Shown: positions 1 through 7,104 of the stretch, in pieces
Layout of the letters: every line of letters begins with the position of its first letter
How positions within the stretch are numbered: position 1 is the stretch's first letter
Program-made: the position numbers and the translations under genes
Source: Deltaproteobacteria bacterium UBA4427
GTDB lineage: Bacteria; Myxococcota_A; UBA9160; UBA4427
Direction of reading: 5' to 3'
Assembly: GCA_002390675.1 (NCBI GenBank)
Contig: DGPZ01000006.1
Span: 1 to 24,291 of the forward strand
Length of the DNA stretch: 24,291 bases
The notes under the pieces: model-generated
The model's database searches: none
What the model was told of the DNA's origin: nothing
What the model saw: only the letters and a program-made list of their open reading frames with translations

Positions 1-56
1 AGAGCAGCTGACTCTTAATCAGCGGGTCCACGGTTCGAGTCCGTGTGCGCCCACCA
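1..56 (+). tRNA. tRNA-Lys(CUU), 3' portion only
   Basis: The window opens inside a tRNA, just after the start of the D-arm. An anticodon stem GCTGA/TCAGC encloses the 7-base loop CTCTTAA, which puts CTT at the anticodon and so reads lysine AAG codons. A T-arm with the GTTCGAGTC core follows, then the 3' acceptor strand and an encoded CCA ending at 56. The 5' acceptor strand lies outside the window. The amino-acid identity rests on the anticodon alone. Confidence 0.93.
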
Positions 57-255
57 TTTCCTCTCCGTTGCCGAGCCTTGCGCCGCCCGAGTCAATGGGC
101 AGCAGCCTAACGCTTTGGCACCGAACCTATGGTTTGTGCCGCAGGGGCTGTAGGTGGTGTATTGGCAGCCGTCGAAGATTGCAGCGATCTGCTCCGGCGG
201 AGCGACCCGCTAGACTCCCGTTTCACGTCGCACGCTGCCCCGGAGTTCGCCGATC

Positions 256-921
256 ATGTCCCTTATTCCCGATGCCCCCGTCTCGCCGAAAATCTTCGTC
301 GAAGAAGTCGTGCCGCAAGCTTTCGCGCAAGTCGAACTAGATGAGCACGAAGCAGGCGTTGATCTCAAAATCGGCGCTGTTCTGCTTGGGGACGAGGGCG
401 GGGAGTGGACGCTTCATTTCTCGGGAGGCGAACTCAAGGTTCACCCGGCCCGCGAGGATGACGCCCAGATCACGATCATCCAGAGAGTCGATGACTGGCG
501 CTCGTCGCTCTGGGAAGGCCGTCCGGCCCTTGTGGCGGACGGTGTGGAACGGATTCGGAGTCAGGGGATGGAGGGGCTGCGACCGCCGCCGCCGCCGGAC
601 GGGAGTCCGCGGCCGGATCCTCTGAAAGGGATCTCGGATCTTCGTGGGCGAATTGAGATGGTGATCCAGGGAGATGAGATAAGTTCGGGCGAGGGGGATA
701 CACGGATGGACTGGGCAATCGGCGTGCAGATCGGTGAAGGACCGGTCGCAGAAATCCCTGCAGCGACGATTAAGCTGGGAGTGGCCGAGGCGGAGGATAT
801 CCGTCAGGGGCGGCTCCATCCCCTTGAAGCGCTGATTACAGGGCGATTGCAGCTTGATGGGGACCTGGGTTTGATCCTCCAGCTGCAGGCGGTTGCAATG
901 ACTTTGTCTCTGACGGCTTGA
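256..921 (+). CDS. SCP2-like sterol/lipid-binding domain protein
   Basis: A 221-residue soluble protein with no signal peptide or membrane segment. The C-terminal half (about 125-221) has the pattern of an SCP2 sterol-carrier fold: a beta-rich stretch, an acidic 'AEDIRQGRLHP' turn, then 'GRLQLDGDLGL' and a closing hydrophobic helix. Proteins of this type bind lipids or acyl chains, often as a domain beside fatty-acid enzymes. The N-terminal half (about 15-100), with 'GGEWTLHFSGGELKV' and 'DDAQITI', resembles the first part of the same fold. The halves are joined by a proline-rich linker (residues 109-122), so this may be a tandem or duplicated SCP2 protein. The ATG at 256 has GGAG 10 bases upstream. 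It sits alone between two tRNA genes. The family call is by pattern only, and the ligand is unknown. Confidence 0.72.
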   Translation: MSLIPDAPVSPKIFVEEVVPQAFAQVELDEHEAGVDLKIGAVLLGDEGGEWTLHFSGGELKVHPAREDDAQITIIQRVDDWRSSLWEGRPALVADGVERIRSQGMEGLRPPPPPDGSPRPDPLKGISDLRGRIEMVIQGDEISSGEGDTRMDWAIGVQIGEGPVAEIPAATIKLGVAEAEDIRQGRLHPLEALITGRLQLDGDLGLILQLQAVAMTLSLTA

Positions 922-930
922 GGAGGTGTT

Positions 931-944
931 TCCCGCTAGCGGGA
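931..944. repeat. Perfect 14-bp palindrome TCCCGCTAGCGGGA
   Basis: This self-complementary 14-mer starts 10 bases after the SCP2-like gene stops. The half-site CCCGCTAG recurs at 970-977, just before tRNA-Asp, and a shorter palindrome TTAGCTAA lies between them (955-962). No T-run follows, so it is not a standard intrinsic terminator. It could be a protein-binding operator or a processing hairpin; the sequence does not decide. Confidence 0.5.
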
Positions 945-986
945 TGGCTCCGAGTTAGCTAAGAAATGGCCCGCTAGAACTGATGC

Positions 987-1063
987 GGTCCGGTAGTTCA
1001 ATTGGTTAGAGCACTGGCCTGTCACGCCAGAAGTTGCGAGTTCGAGTCTCGTCCGGACCGCCA
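987..1063 (+). tRNA. tRNA-Asp(GUC)
   Basis: A complete 77-base tRNA. The acceptor stem pairs GGTCCGG (987-993) with CCGGACC (1053-1059), followed by discriminator G and an encoded CCA (1061-1063). The anticodon stem CTGGC/GCCAG encloses the loop CTGTCAC, which gives anticodon GTC for aspartate. The D-arm and the T-arm (GCGAGTTCGAGTCTCGT) are both present. I found no copy of its 3' end elsewhere in the window, so nothing here shows it was used as an integration site. Confidence 0.97.
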
Positions 1064-1472
1064 TCAAGTTCTGAAGCACGCAGGACCCCAATGGCCCTTT
1101 TACTTCGCCGATAGGCTCTGTGTTTTCGAGGCCGAGGGCCTCGCGACCTGCGTAGCATTGCATTGAGAGTCGAGCCTCCCTCGTATTTGTTCAGAGGTGA
1201 CCTCCTCCCAGCCCCGAGGTTCGAAGCTCCGGACGTTCAAATAGGAGTTCGAAAGGGAGAGAGCCGTCGTGCCGCTCGTTCTGTCCGCCTGCGCGAACAA
1301 CGAGCCGAGTGAGCTGATTCTTCTCATGGCACTTCAGTTTTTTTGCGCCGAAGGGGTTCGATGCTGCGACTATGCGTGAGATTTCGACCGCGGCGGACGT
1401 GAACCACGGCCAGATCCCCTACTGCTTAGGCACAACGGGGATGCAGTGTGTGGTGGGAGGAGCGCAAGTGCC
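1064..1472. other. 409-bp non-coding region rich in hairpins
   Basis: No plausible gene is visible between tRNA-Asp and the convergent hydroxylase gene. It holds several strong dyads: CGAGGCC/GGCCTCG with a 3-base loop (1127-1143); GAGGTGACCTC (1195-1205); a 10-bp stem with one bulged G, TTCGAA-g-CTCC/GGAGTTCGAA (1220-1253); and a branched structure before a run of seven T (1269-1344). It may carry the tRNA-Asp terminator, a structured RNA, or both. The stretch 1346-1472 shows nothing I recognise. Confidence 0.5.
1269..1344 (+). terminator. Candidate branched terminator or 3' end of a structured RNA
   Basis: An outer helix GTGCC (1269-1273)/GGCAC (1328-1332) encloses a 7-bp helix GCTCGTT (1274-1280)/AACGAGC (1299-1305) and a 4-bp helix TGAG (1310-1313)/CTCA (1323-1326), forming a three-way junction. 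Seven T follow at 1338-1344. The T-run is 5 bases from the stem, which is not ideal for an intrinsic terminator. It points on the + strand and could end the tRNA-Asp transcript. Confidence 0.4.
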
Positions 1473-3020
1473 TTATCCCGTGAAAGAGAGCTTCTTGCCG
1501 AGTTCGAGGACGAGCTGATCGAGGCTCCACTCTTTATCAGTCACGCCGAAGATGTAGCGATCGGGGCGAACGAGCACGGCCGCGTGTTCTTCGAAAAGGG
1601 AGTCGAAGCGACCTTCAGTGACTTCTAAGTCTGTTAGGGCAAGGCTGCTGCCGCCGAGTTGTTCGAGGATCGTTTTGGCTTCGTCGCCAAGGGCTAGGTC
1701 ACTCGTCTCTCTTCCAACGACACAGAAGCTCTTCCCGAGGAAATGGTCGAGGAGTATGTCTTCGTTGTCGCCTTCCGCTTTCCGCGCACGGACTCGAGGT
1801 TGCCGGAGCAGCTTCCCCGCGAGCTTTCCTGTTTCCGTTTGGGACTGGATCATGACACCGCCGCGCATAGGAGGGACGATGGGTCCGCCGACGTTAACGT
1901 TCAGCGACTCGGGCGGATGGGGGTCCGGTTCCCCCGCTTCCCGAGCAGCGAGCACTTCCATCAACTTCCCGATCGAGACCGCTCGATCGACGAGGTCCCT
2001 CGCGTGGGGATCGCGTTCGACTGCGTAGGTGTCGAGTAGGTCATCACCACATACACCCGAGAGCACGAGGGGCAGTTTCCATCCGAGATTGACTGCGTCG
2101 CGGAATCCAGCATTCAGACCTTGGCCCAAGAAGGGAGGTGTTTGATGTGCGGCGTCGCCTGCCAGCAGGACCCGGCCTGCGCGCCACTTTTCCGCTGTGG
2201 CCGCATGGAACTGGTAGACCGCGGCGCGCCGAATTTCATAATCCTTCGGATCAATCCATGAGGAGAGCAATTCACCGATCTTCTCGTCGGAGAGAATCTC
2301 CTCTCGGGTCTCCCCGGGGAGCAGTTGGAACTCCCATCTGCGATTAGGATCCTTGACGCAAATATAGGTTGCTAGGCGTGCGGGGTCGCAGATCTGCATG
2401 GTGGTTAAGGGGAGATCGGCGTCGGGGCCCTGGGTGATATCTATGACGAGCCATTCCTGGTCGTAGTCTAGGCTCAGCCATTCGATCCCGACAGTCTCGC
2501 GGACGAAGCTGGATGCTCCGTCGCAGCCAATTGAATAACGCGAAACAGTTTTCGTTTCGCCGCCGTCCTCACGGTCACGACTCGTGATCGTGACGCTCTC
2601 GGCGTCTTGATCGACCCGAACGACTTCATTCCCCAGCTTAACTTCGATTCGATCATCGAGTGCGACGAGGCGACGGAGTTCGGCTTCGAGCTCCGGTTGA
2701 TCGAAGAAAGTCATGTCCGGCCAACCGTTCGCGCCGAACCCGAGGATGTCGAGGCTGATGATCGGAACGCGCTTGGAGTTAGCGAATGCGATGGTGTTCG
2801 GATCTCTGGGCAGCTGGCAGAGCCCCCAGATTTCATTCGAACGATCGAGGCGCTGAAAGGCGCGAAGCGTTTCGCCATCTATTGCGACTGCACGAGGCAT
2901 CTCTACTGAGTCCGACGAACGTTCAAGGATACGCACTCGAAGACCCGCATTTGCAAGCGAGAGGGCAGTCAGCGCACCCACAGGTCCGTATCCAATAATC
3001 GAGACGTCTATTATGCTCAT
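1473..3020 (-). CDS. FAD-dependent aromatic hydroxylase, MhpA/PheA-TfdB type
   Basis: A 515-residue flavoprotein monooxygenase of the class that hydroxylates phenolic or 3-(3-hydroxyphenyl)propionate-like substrates with NAD(P)H and O2. From the chosen start, the Rossmann GxGxxG motif (GYGPVG) is at residues 10-15. The mid-protein DG motif 'GCDGASSFVRETVG' and the FAD-ribityl GD motif 'LLAGDAAHQTPPFLGQGLN' follow in the right order. The C-terminal stretch fits the thioredoxin-like domain of this family. I start it at ATG 3020 because the FAD motif then lies at the usual distance from the N-terminus and a remnant reading frame ends just upstream (TGA-TT-ATG). An in-frame ATG at 3074 has a better GAGG ribosome site and would add 18 non-conserved residues. 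The substrate is not determinable; MhpA itself is one possibility. The neighbouring CoA ligase suggests an aromatic or acid catabolic context. Confidence 0.87.
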   Translation of the reverse strand: MSIIDVSIIGYGPVGALTALSLANAGLRVRILERSSDSVEMPRAVAIDGETLRAFQRLDRSNEIWGLCQLPRDPNTIAFANSKRVPIISLDILGFGANGWPDMTFFDQPELEAELRRLVALDDRIEVKLGNEVVRVDQDAESVTITSRDREDGGETKTVSRYSIGCDGASSFVRETVGIEWLSLDYDQEWLVIDITQGPDADLPLTTMQICDPARLATYICVKDPNRRWEFQLLPGETREEILSDEKIGELLSSWIDPKDYEIRRAAVYQFHAATAEKWRAGRVLLAGDAAHQTPPFLGQGLNAGFRDAVNLGWKLPLVLSGVCGDDLLDTYAVERDPHARDLVDRAVSIGKLMEVLAAREAGEPDPHPPESLNVNVGGPIVPPMRGGVMIQSQTETGKLAGKLLRQPRVRARKAEGDNEDILLDHFLGKSFCVVGRETSDLALGDEAKTILEQLGGSSLALTDLEVTEGRFDSLFEEHAAVLVRPDRYIFGVTDKEWSLDQLVLELGKKLSFTG

Positions 3021-3022
3021 AA

Positions 3023-3217
3023 TCACGCTGGGCTTTCTGGTGTTCCAAGAACTGCTTGCCGGAGTTCGCCCCATAATAGAGCCTCAGCAGCGTGCGTGAA
3101 GCATTCTCGGTGCGACGTAGAACTCGAGGCCGCGAGCTGCTTTAGAAATCCCTCTTCGAGATGCTCGAAGGCCGGATATGCGGCGGTGATCGTCGTGCTA
3201 CTCAGGACTCGCCTAAC
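3023..3217 (-). pseudogene. Remnant of an unidentified gene in the hydroxylase/CoA-ligase operon
   Basis: The 411-bp gap between the two catabolic genes is longer than expected for an operon and holds no intact gene. On the minus strand an open frame of 64 codons runs from just after a TAA (3218-3220) to a TGA (3023-3025) two bases before the hydroxylase ATG. It contains no ATG, GTG or TTG. Its translation looks protein-like, with 'AAYPAFEHLEEGFLKQLA' and 'HAAEALLWGELRQAVLG'. Upstream, protein-like segments lie in the other two frames: 'KHFMAKNAPVLLTDGRDKL' in one, and 'DAVEIYTLIARTLERAPLQG' in another closer to the ligase. This suggests a small gene broken by frameshifts. I cannot name its family. 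Chance open frames in GC-rich DNA are the main alternative. Confidence 0.35.
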
Positions 3218-3431
3218 TTATCCCGACCATCGGTGAGAAGAACAGGTGCGTTTTTCGCCATGAAATGCTTTCCGATCGCTGCCGCGGGCGGCGTCGGTGA
3301 TGGAAGCAGTTTTTCATTCGAGTCGATTTGCAGACCGCATGAAGCCCCTGGAGTGGGGCTCGCTCGAGCGTGCGGGCGATGAGAGTATAGATTTCTACGG
3401 CATCGGCGTGAGCGTCCTAGAGGTATCCAGC

Positions 3432-4946
3432 TTAATCCGGAAGGACTCGCCCACGATCGAGTCGATGTTTTTGAACCTTGCCGAGCGCGTTGCGGGGCAA
3501 GGCATTGACGATGTGTAGCTCGCGGGGATGTTTGAAGGGCGCCAATTCATCCCCGATCGCCTCGCGCAACTCTTGGATCGTGACGGGCTCGTTTACGACC
3601 GCGTACGCAATCACGCGCTCGCCCCACTCATCCGAGGATTCGCCGACGACCGCAACGTCGTCGATGGCGGAGTGCTTCCGAAGTACGTCTTCCACTTCAC
3701 GGGGATAGATGTTGTAGCCGCCGCTAATGATGAGTTCTTTCGCACGTCCCACGATTGATACAAAGCCATCTGAATCTTCCGAGCCGAGGTCGCCCGTCTT
3801 GAACCAGCCGTCGTCGGTGAAGGCTTCTGCGTTTGCTTGGGGGCGCTCCCAATAGCCGTTGAAGACGTTAGGCCCGCGCACCTGAATTTCAGCGGGCTCG
3901 CCCTCAAGGCGAAGCTCGACACCGGGCAGCGGGAAGCCGACGGTGCCAGGTCTTCGCTCGCCGTCATGCGGGTTGGAAACGAGCATGAGAGTTTCAGTCA
4001 TGCCGTAGCGCTCGAGGACGCGCTGGCCCGTCGCGGTTTCGATTTTTTCGTGAAGCGTGGCGGGGAGGGGAGCGGAGCCCGAAACGCAAAGCCTAAGGGC
4101 GGTGAGCTTCTTGACGGAAGGGTGTGAGGCGAAGCGGTGATACATGGTGGGGACGCCGAAGAAAAGGGTGGCGCATTGAGCCGAGACGTCCGAGAGCAGG
4201 CGATCGGGATCGAAGCCGCGGTAGAGCACTGCCGAACTGCCGTTATAGAGCGTTCCGTGCAGCCCGACGCCTAGGCCATGCATATGGAAGAGCGGTAGGC
4301 ATAACAAAAGTCGGTCTTGGGATTGCCAACGCCAGGCGATTCGAAGTCCTTCTGCGCTTGCTAGGCAATTTGCATGGGACAGGACGGCGCCCTTCGGCTG
4401 GCCAGTAGTGCCGGAGGTGTAACATATGAGTGCGGCGGACCCGCGCTCTGCGGCATCGAGAAGTGGTGTCGGTCCGTCTGGGAGATTAAGAGACGGAGAG
4501 AGTGCGAGCATGCCGGGATCGATCTCAGCGATCGCAGCATGTTTATCGGGCGTATCGACTAACGCGGCCTTGGGGCGGGCATCCTGGATGACATGCTTTA
4601 GTTCGCGGGCGCCGTAGGCCGTGTTGGTCGGGATGACGACGAGGCCCATGCGTAGGGCGGCGACATAGCTGGCGACAAGGTCATAGGAGCTCTCAGCTGA
4701 AAGCAGGACACGATCTCCTGGGGATAAGCCGATCCGAGCGAGTCGGCCTGCGCGCACGACGCTTTCCTGTGCGAGTTCGCCGCGCTGAAGCCAGCCTCGA
4801 TCCGGATCGTGGATTTGGTCGAGATCCGGATTCGATTCCCAATGGCGGGCCCATGACGCAGTGAGATTCGGGGCCGCCCCGCCGGTGGGGTCGAAAGGGT
4901 GGCGTTCGGGCATGTGGAGCGAGGTGTGGGGTGACACGGATGACAT
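3432..4946 (-). CDS. AMP-forming acyl-CoA synthetase, malonyl-CoA synthetase (MatB)-like
   Basis: A 504-residue ANL-superfamily enzyme that activates a carboxylic acid with ATP and CoA through an acyl-adenylate. The P-loop 'YTSGTTGQPKG' is at residues 176-186, the adenine-binding motif 'YGMTETL' near 314-320, 'GWFKTGDLG' near 380-388, the hinge 'GRAKELIISGGYNIYPREVE' near 400-419, and the catalytic lysine of 'PRNALGK' at 490. The segment 'LERYGMTETLMLVSNPHDGERRPGTVG' is close to what I know of MatB/ACSF3 malonyl-CoA synthetases, but I could not confirm the arginine that holds the second carboxylate, so the substrate stays open. The ATG at 4946 has GAGGA 7 bases upstream. It is transcribed towards the hydroxylase and probably shares its transcript. 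Confidence 0.85.
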   Translation of the reverse strand: MSSVSPHTSLHMPERHPFDPTGGAAPNLTASWARHWESNPDLDQIHDPDRGWLQRGELAQESVVRAGRLARIGLSPGDRVLLSAESSYDLVASYVAALRMGLVVIPTNTAYGARELKHVIQDARPKAALVDTPDKHAAIAEIDPGMLALSPSLNLPDGPTPLLDAAERGSAALICYTSGTTGQPKGAVLSHANCLASAEGLRIAWRWQSQDRLLLCLPLFHMHGLGVGLHGTLYNGSSAVLYRGFDPDRLLSDVSAQCATLFFGVPTMYHRFASHPSVKKLTALRLCVSGSAPLPATLHEKIETATGQRVLERYGMTETLMLVSNPHDGERRPGTVGFPLPGVELRLEGEPAEIQVRGPNVFNGYWERPQANAEAFTDDGWFKTGDLGSEDSDGFVSIVGRAKELIISGGYNIYPREVEDVLRKHSAIDDVAVVGESSDEWGERVIAYAVVNEPVTIQELREAIGDELAPFKHPRELHIVNALPRNALGKVQKHRLDRGRVLPD

Positions 4947-5162
4947 TCGGAATTCCTCATGGGCGCGAATCGCCTGCGGGGAGCGAGGATATCTGAATCG
5001 GGGAGGGCGCGAATGGCACGCCTTTCACGCCAACCCCTGGTAGCAGGCAGGCCCGAAGCGCCTCTCGGACCGATAAACCTGGTGGGACCGGCTAGTCCAG
5101 GGAGCGAGTGGTTCGTGACCCACTCGGGTCGCGAATGCTGGACATCCTGCTCTTAAAGAAGG

Positions 5163-5415
5163 TTTGTCCAGCGGATTCCGAAGGAGGTGCCTTTCCAAAG
5201 GAAATCAGAAACAGACATTCAATAATGCCCACCGAAATGAGCAAATAGGCTGAAATCGTTCAGCGGATCGGGAAAATCAGAAAAAGTCATGGGAAATTGG
5301 AACTGTTCTCCGCCGGGCGGGATCTGTCTTACCGAATCATCGTGATGTTCTCCTAATGGTTGGCAGAAGGACGGGCCCCGCTTGCGAAATGCAGGTGGGG
5401 CCTTTCTGTTTTTGG
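5163..5415 (+). ncRNA. Candidate small RNA with its own terminator
   Basis: A strong + strand intrinsic terminator (5374-5415) closes a region without a gene, which suggests a small RNA transcript. The stretch has nine GGA trinucleotides between 5173 and 5371, a 6-bp hairpin GCTGAA-atcg-TTCAGC (5249-5264), and two similar A-rich segments (GGAAATCAGAAACAG at 5200-5214; GGGAAAATCAGAAAAAG at 5270-5286). Short complementary pieces nest from the outside in: AGGAG 5182-5186 with CTCCT 5350-5354, AGACA with TGTCT, and GCCC with GGGC. They could give a long rod. Two readings are open: a 6S RNA (rod shape; I recall 6S genes near rarA in some bacteria) or a CsrA-sequestering RNA (repeated GGA). No promoter is clear, and the 5' end is a guess. 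Confidence 0.4.
5374..5415 (+). terminator. Strong intrinsic terminator without an assigned gene
   Basis: GGCCCCGCTTGC (5374-5385) pairs with GCAGGTGGGGCC (5391-5402) as a continuous 12-bp stem with two G-U pairs and a GAAAT loop. It is followed by TTTCTGTTTTT. The T-rich tail is only on the + strand side, so it terminates + strand transcription, away from both flanking minus-strand genes. Confidence 0.82.
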
Positions 5416-5621
5416 ACCCCTCACCGTACATAGGAGCCTTCCTGAAGACTTCCGCAGGGCTGCTGGGTCCACGATGACGAAGAGAGGTGGCACGGGGGCG
5501 GGGCGTCTCCAGAGCGCGATACGGAATCGCTGGCCCCGCGTAGACCTCGTGTTAGAAACGGCTGGAACACGGGCAGGACAGCTAACTGTTAGTAGTCGCC
5601 AGCGATCGTTTAGGCTGATCG

Positions 5622-6965
5622 CTAGCGATTTGTGTTGCGCCGGGCCCGCCAGGCCGCGAGGCGCTCTGCTATGTCTGCTTCTTGTCCTCTATTATTTGGC
5701 TCGTAGTAGCGACGACCTGCGAGCGTGTCGGGAAGGTTTTCGGCTGCGACGAACGCGTCCTCGGCCGAGTGGGCGTAGACATAATCCGCGCCGTAACCGA
5801 GATCTTTCATGAGTCGCGTCGGCGCATTCCGCAGATGCATAGGCACTGGAAGCGGGCCTTGCCCTTCCAGGTCGGCCACGGCCTGATTAAGCCCGGCGTA
5901 GGCGGCGTTGCTCTTAGGCGCGCATGCCAGATAGGTCGTCGCCTGCGCTAAAGGAATACGACCTTCAGGCATTCCAATATTCTGCACGGCCTGATGTGCC
6001 GCGACTGTGAGGGCGAGCGCCGCGGGGTCCGCATTGCCGACGTCCTCTGAGGCGAAGATCACGAGCCGCCGCGAAATGTAGAGCGCGTCTTCTCCCGCCT
6101 CGATCATTCGTGCGAGATAATGGAGCGCAGCATCCGGGTCACTGGCGCGCATGCTCTTGATCAGAGCCGAGACGACATTGAAATGTTCTTCGCCGTCGCG
6201 GTCATGTCGTAATGCGATCTTTCCAACCGCTTGCTTGACCGTCTCTGCGGACATCGGCGCCGCCCGATTGCCTGTCGATAGATGCACGGTCGCGCTCGCG
6301 TCCAACATGCCGAGCAGCCGCCGGGCATCCCCCTGTGAAGACAGGATCAGCGTATCCCGAGCGTCCTTGCTGAGCACAAGTTTGGCTGCTCCAAGCCCGT
6401 TTCGATCATCCTCGAGCGCCCGGTCCAGGACCCGGCCGAGGGCACGACCGCCGAGCGCGTCAAGGGGGATCACCTGGCAGCGCGAGAGCAGCGGGGCGAT
6501 CACGCTAAACGAGGGGTTCTCAGTCGTCGCGCCGATCAGGGTGACCGAGCCGGACTCGACGTGGGGAAGCAGGGCATCCTGCTGGGCTTTGTTGAGGCGG
6601 TGGATCTCGTCGATGAAAAGAAGTGTTCGCAGCTGGGTCCGGCGTGCGGCCTCGATCGCTTTGCGAATCTCAGGAACGCCGGCTGAGACCGCCGAAAGCG
6701 GGACCAATCGGGCGTTCTGTCGCTCACCGAGAATCCAGGCCAGGGTCGTCTTGCCACTCCCCGGCGGGCCCCAGAGAATGAACGACGACAATGAACCCCG
6801 TTCGACCAAGGTGTGGAGGGGGCGGCCCGGTGCAAGCAATTCCTCGTGTCCGACGAGCTCCTCGAGGGTGCGAGGGCGCATGCGTTCGGCCAAGGGCGCG
6901 TGAGGCTCGAGACGTCGCTCGGTCTTTTCGGGAAAGAGGTCGAAGGTTTCGTTCGGCGGCGGCAT
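5622..6965 (-). CDS. rarA: Replication-associated recombination protein A (RarA/MgsA), AAA+ ATPase
   Basis: RarA is a homotetrameric AAA+ ATPase related to clamp loaders and RuvB. It acts at stalled replication forks and interacts with single-strand binding protein. At 447 residues it matches the usual family length. Walker A 'GPPGSGKT' is at residues 66-73 and Walker B 'LLFIDE' at 115-120, followed by 'IHRLNKAQQDALLPHVE'. Sensor 1 'GATTENPSF' comes next, then the family-specific C-terminal helical region with 'DPDAALHYLARMIEAGED' and 'FASEDVGNADP'. The ATG at 6965 gives the normal N-terminus ('PLAERMRPRTLEELVGHEELL'). It is divergent from recN across a 139-bp gap in which I recognise no LexA-type operator. 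The stop codon sits inside a 7-bp dyad (5601-5623). High confidence. Confidence 0.96.
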   Translation of the reverse strand: MPPPNETFDLFPEKTERRLEPHAPLAERMRPRTLEELVGHEELLAPGRPLHTLVERGSLSSFILWGPPGSGKTTLAWILGERQNARLVPLSAVSAGVPEIRKAIEAARRTQLRTLLFIDEIHRLNKAQQDALLPHVESGSVTLIGATTENPSFSVIAPLLSRCQVIPLDALGGRALGRVLDRALEDDRNGLGAAKLVLSKDARDTLILSSQGDARRLLGMLDASATVHLSTGNRAAPMSAETVKQAVGKIALRHDRDGEEHFNVVSALIKSMRASDPDAALHYLARMIEAGEDALYISRRLVIFASEDVGNADPAALALTVAAHQAVQNIGMPEGRIPLAQATTYLACAPKSNAAYAGLNQAVADLEGQGPLPVPMHLRNAPTRLMKDLGYGADYVYAHSAEDAFVAAENLPDTLAGRRYYEPNNRGQEADIAERLAAWRARRNTNR

Positions 6966-7104
6966 GGCCTGATGCTAGCCGAGGAACGCCGTCTCTGATT
7001 GACTGCTAACTCCCGTTCTAGCCCTTGAGGCGAGAGCGTCGACGCGGGATCATGCTGCTCGGCACACGCGGCGCTCGCGAGGCCACACGGGGCTAGCTGG
7101 ATTC

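Larger units (their letters stand above)
4947..5621. other. 675-bp non-coding region between the CoA ligase and rarA
   Basis: No convincing protein gene is present. It must hold the minus-strand promoter of the CoA-ligase gene, but I see no clear -35/-10 pair. It contains two mutually exclusive hairpins (5105-5126 and 5117-5130), an inverted repeat GCTGGACA/TGTCCAGC (5137-5172), an A-rich GGA-rich stretch ending in a strong + strand terminator (see separate entries), and dyads next to the rarA stop: CTAACTGTTAG at 5582-5592 and AGCGATC/GATCGCT at 5601-5623. The A-rich middle differs in composition from the GC-rich surroundings. Confidence 0.55.

Noticed and set aside
936..1163. A 75-codon minus-strand open frame across tRNA-Asp
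   Set aside because: Its central residues are just the antisense translation of the tRNA. Such phantom proteins are common over tRNA genes.
987..5600. A tRNA-Asp-integrated genomic island
   Set aside because: I found no direct repeat of the tRNA 3' end downstream, and no integrase or other mobility gene.
6151..6903. A 250-codon + strand open frame inside rarA
   Set aside because: It is antisense to a clearly conserved gene, is rich in Arg and Ser, and has no family motif. It is a product of biased third positions.
6966..7104. A LexA operator between rarA and recN
   Set aside because: I saw no GTTC/GAAC-spaced or CTGT-type dyad in the 139-bp gap.
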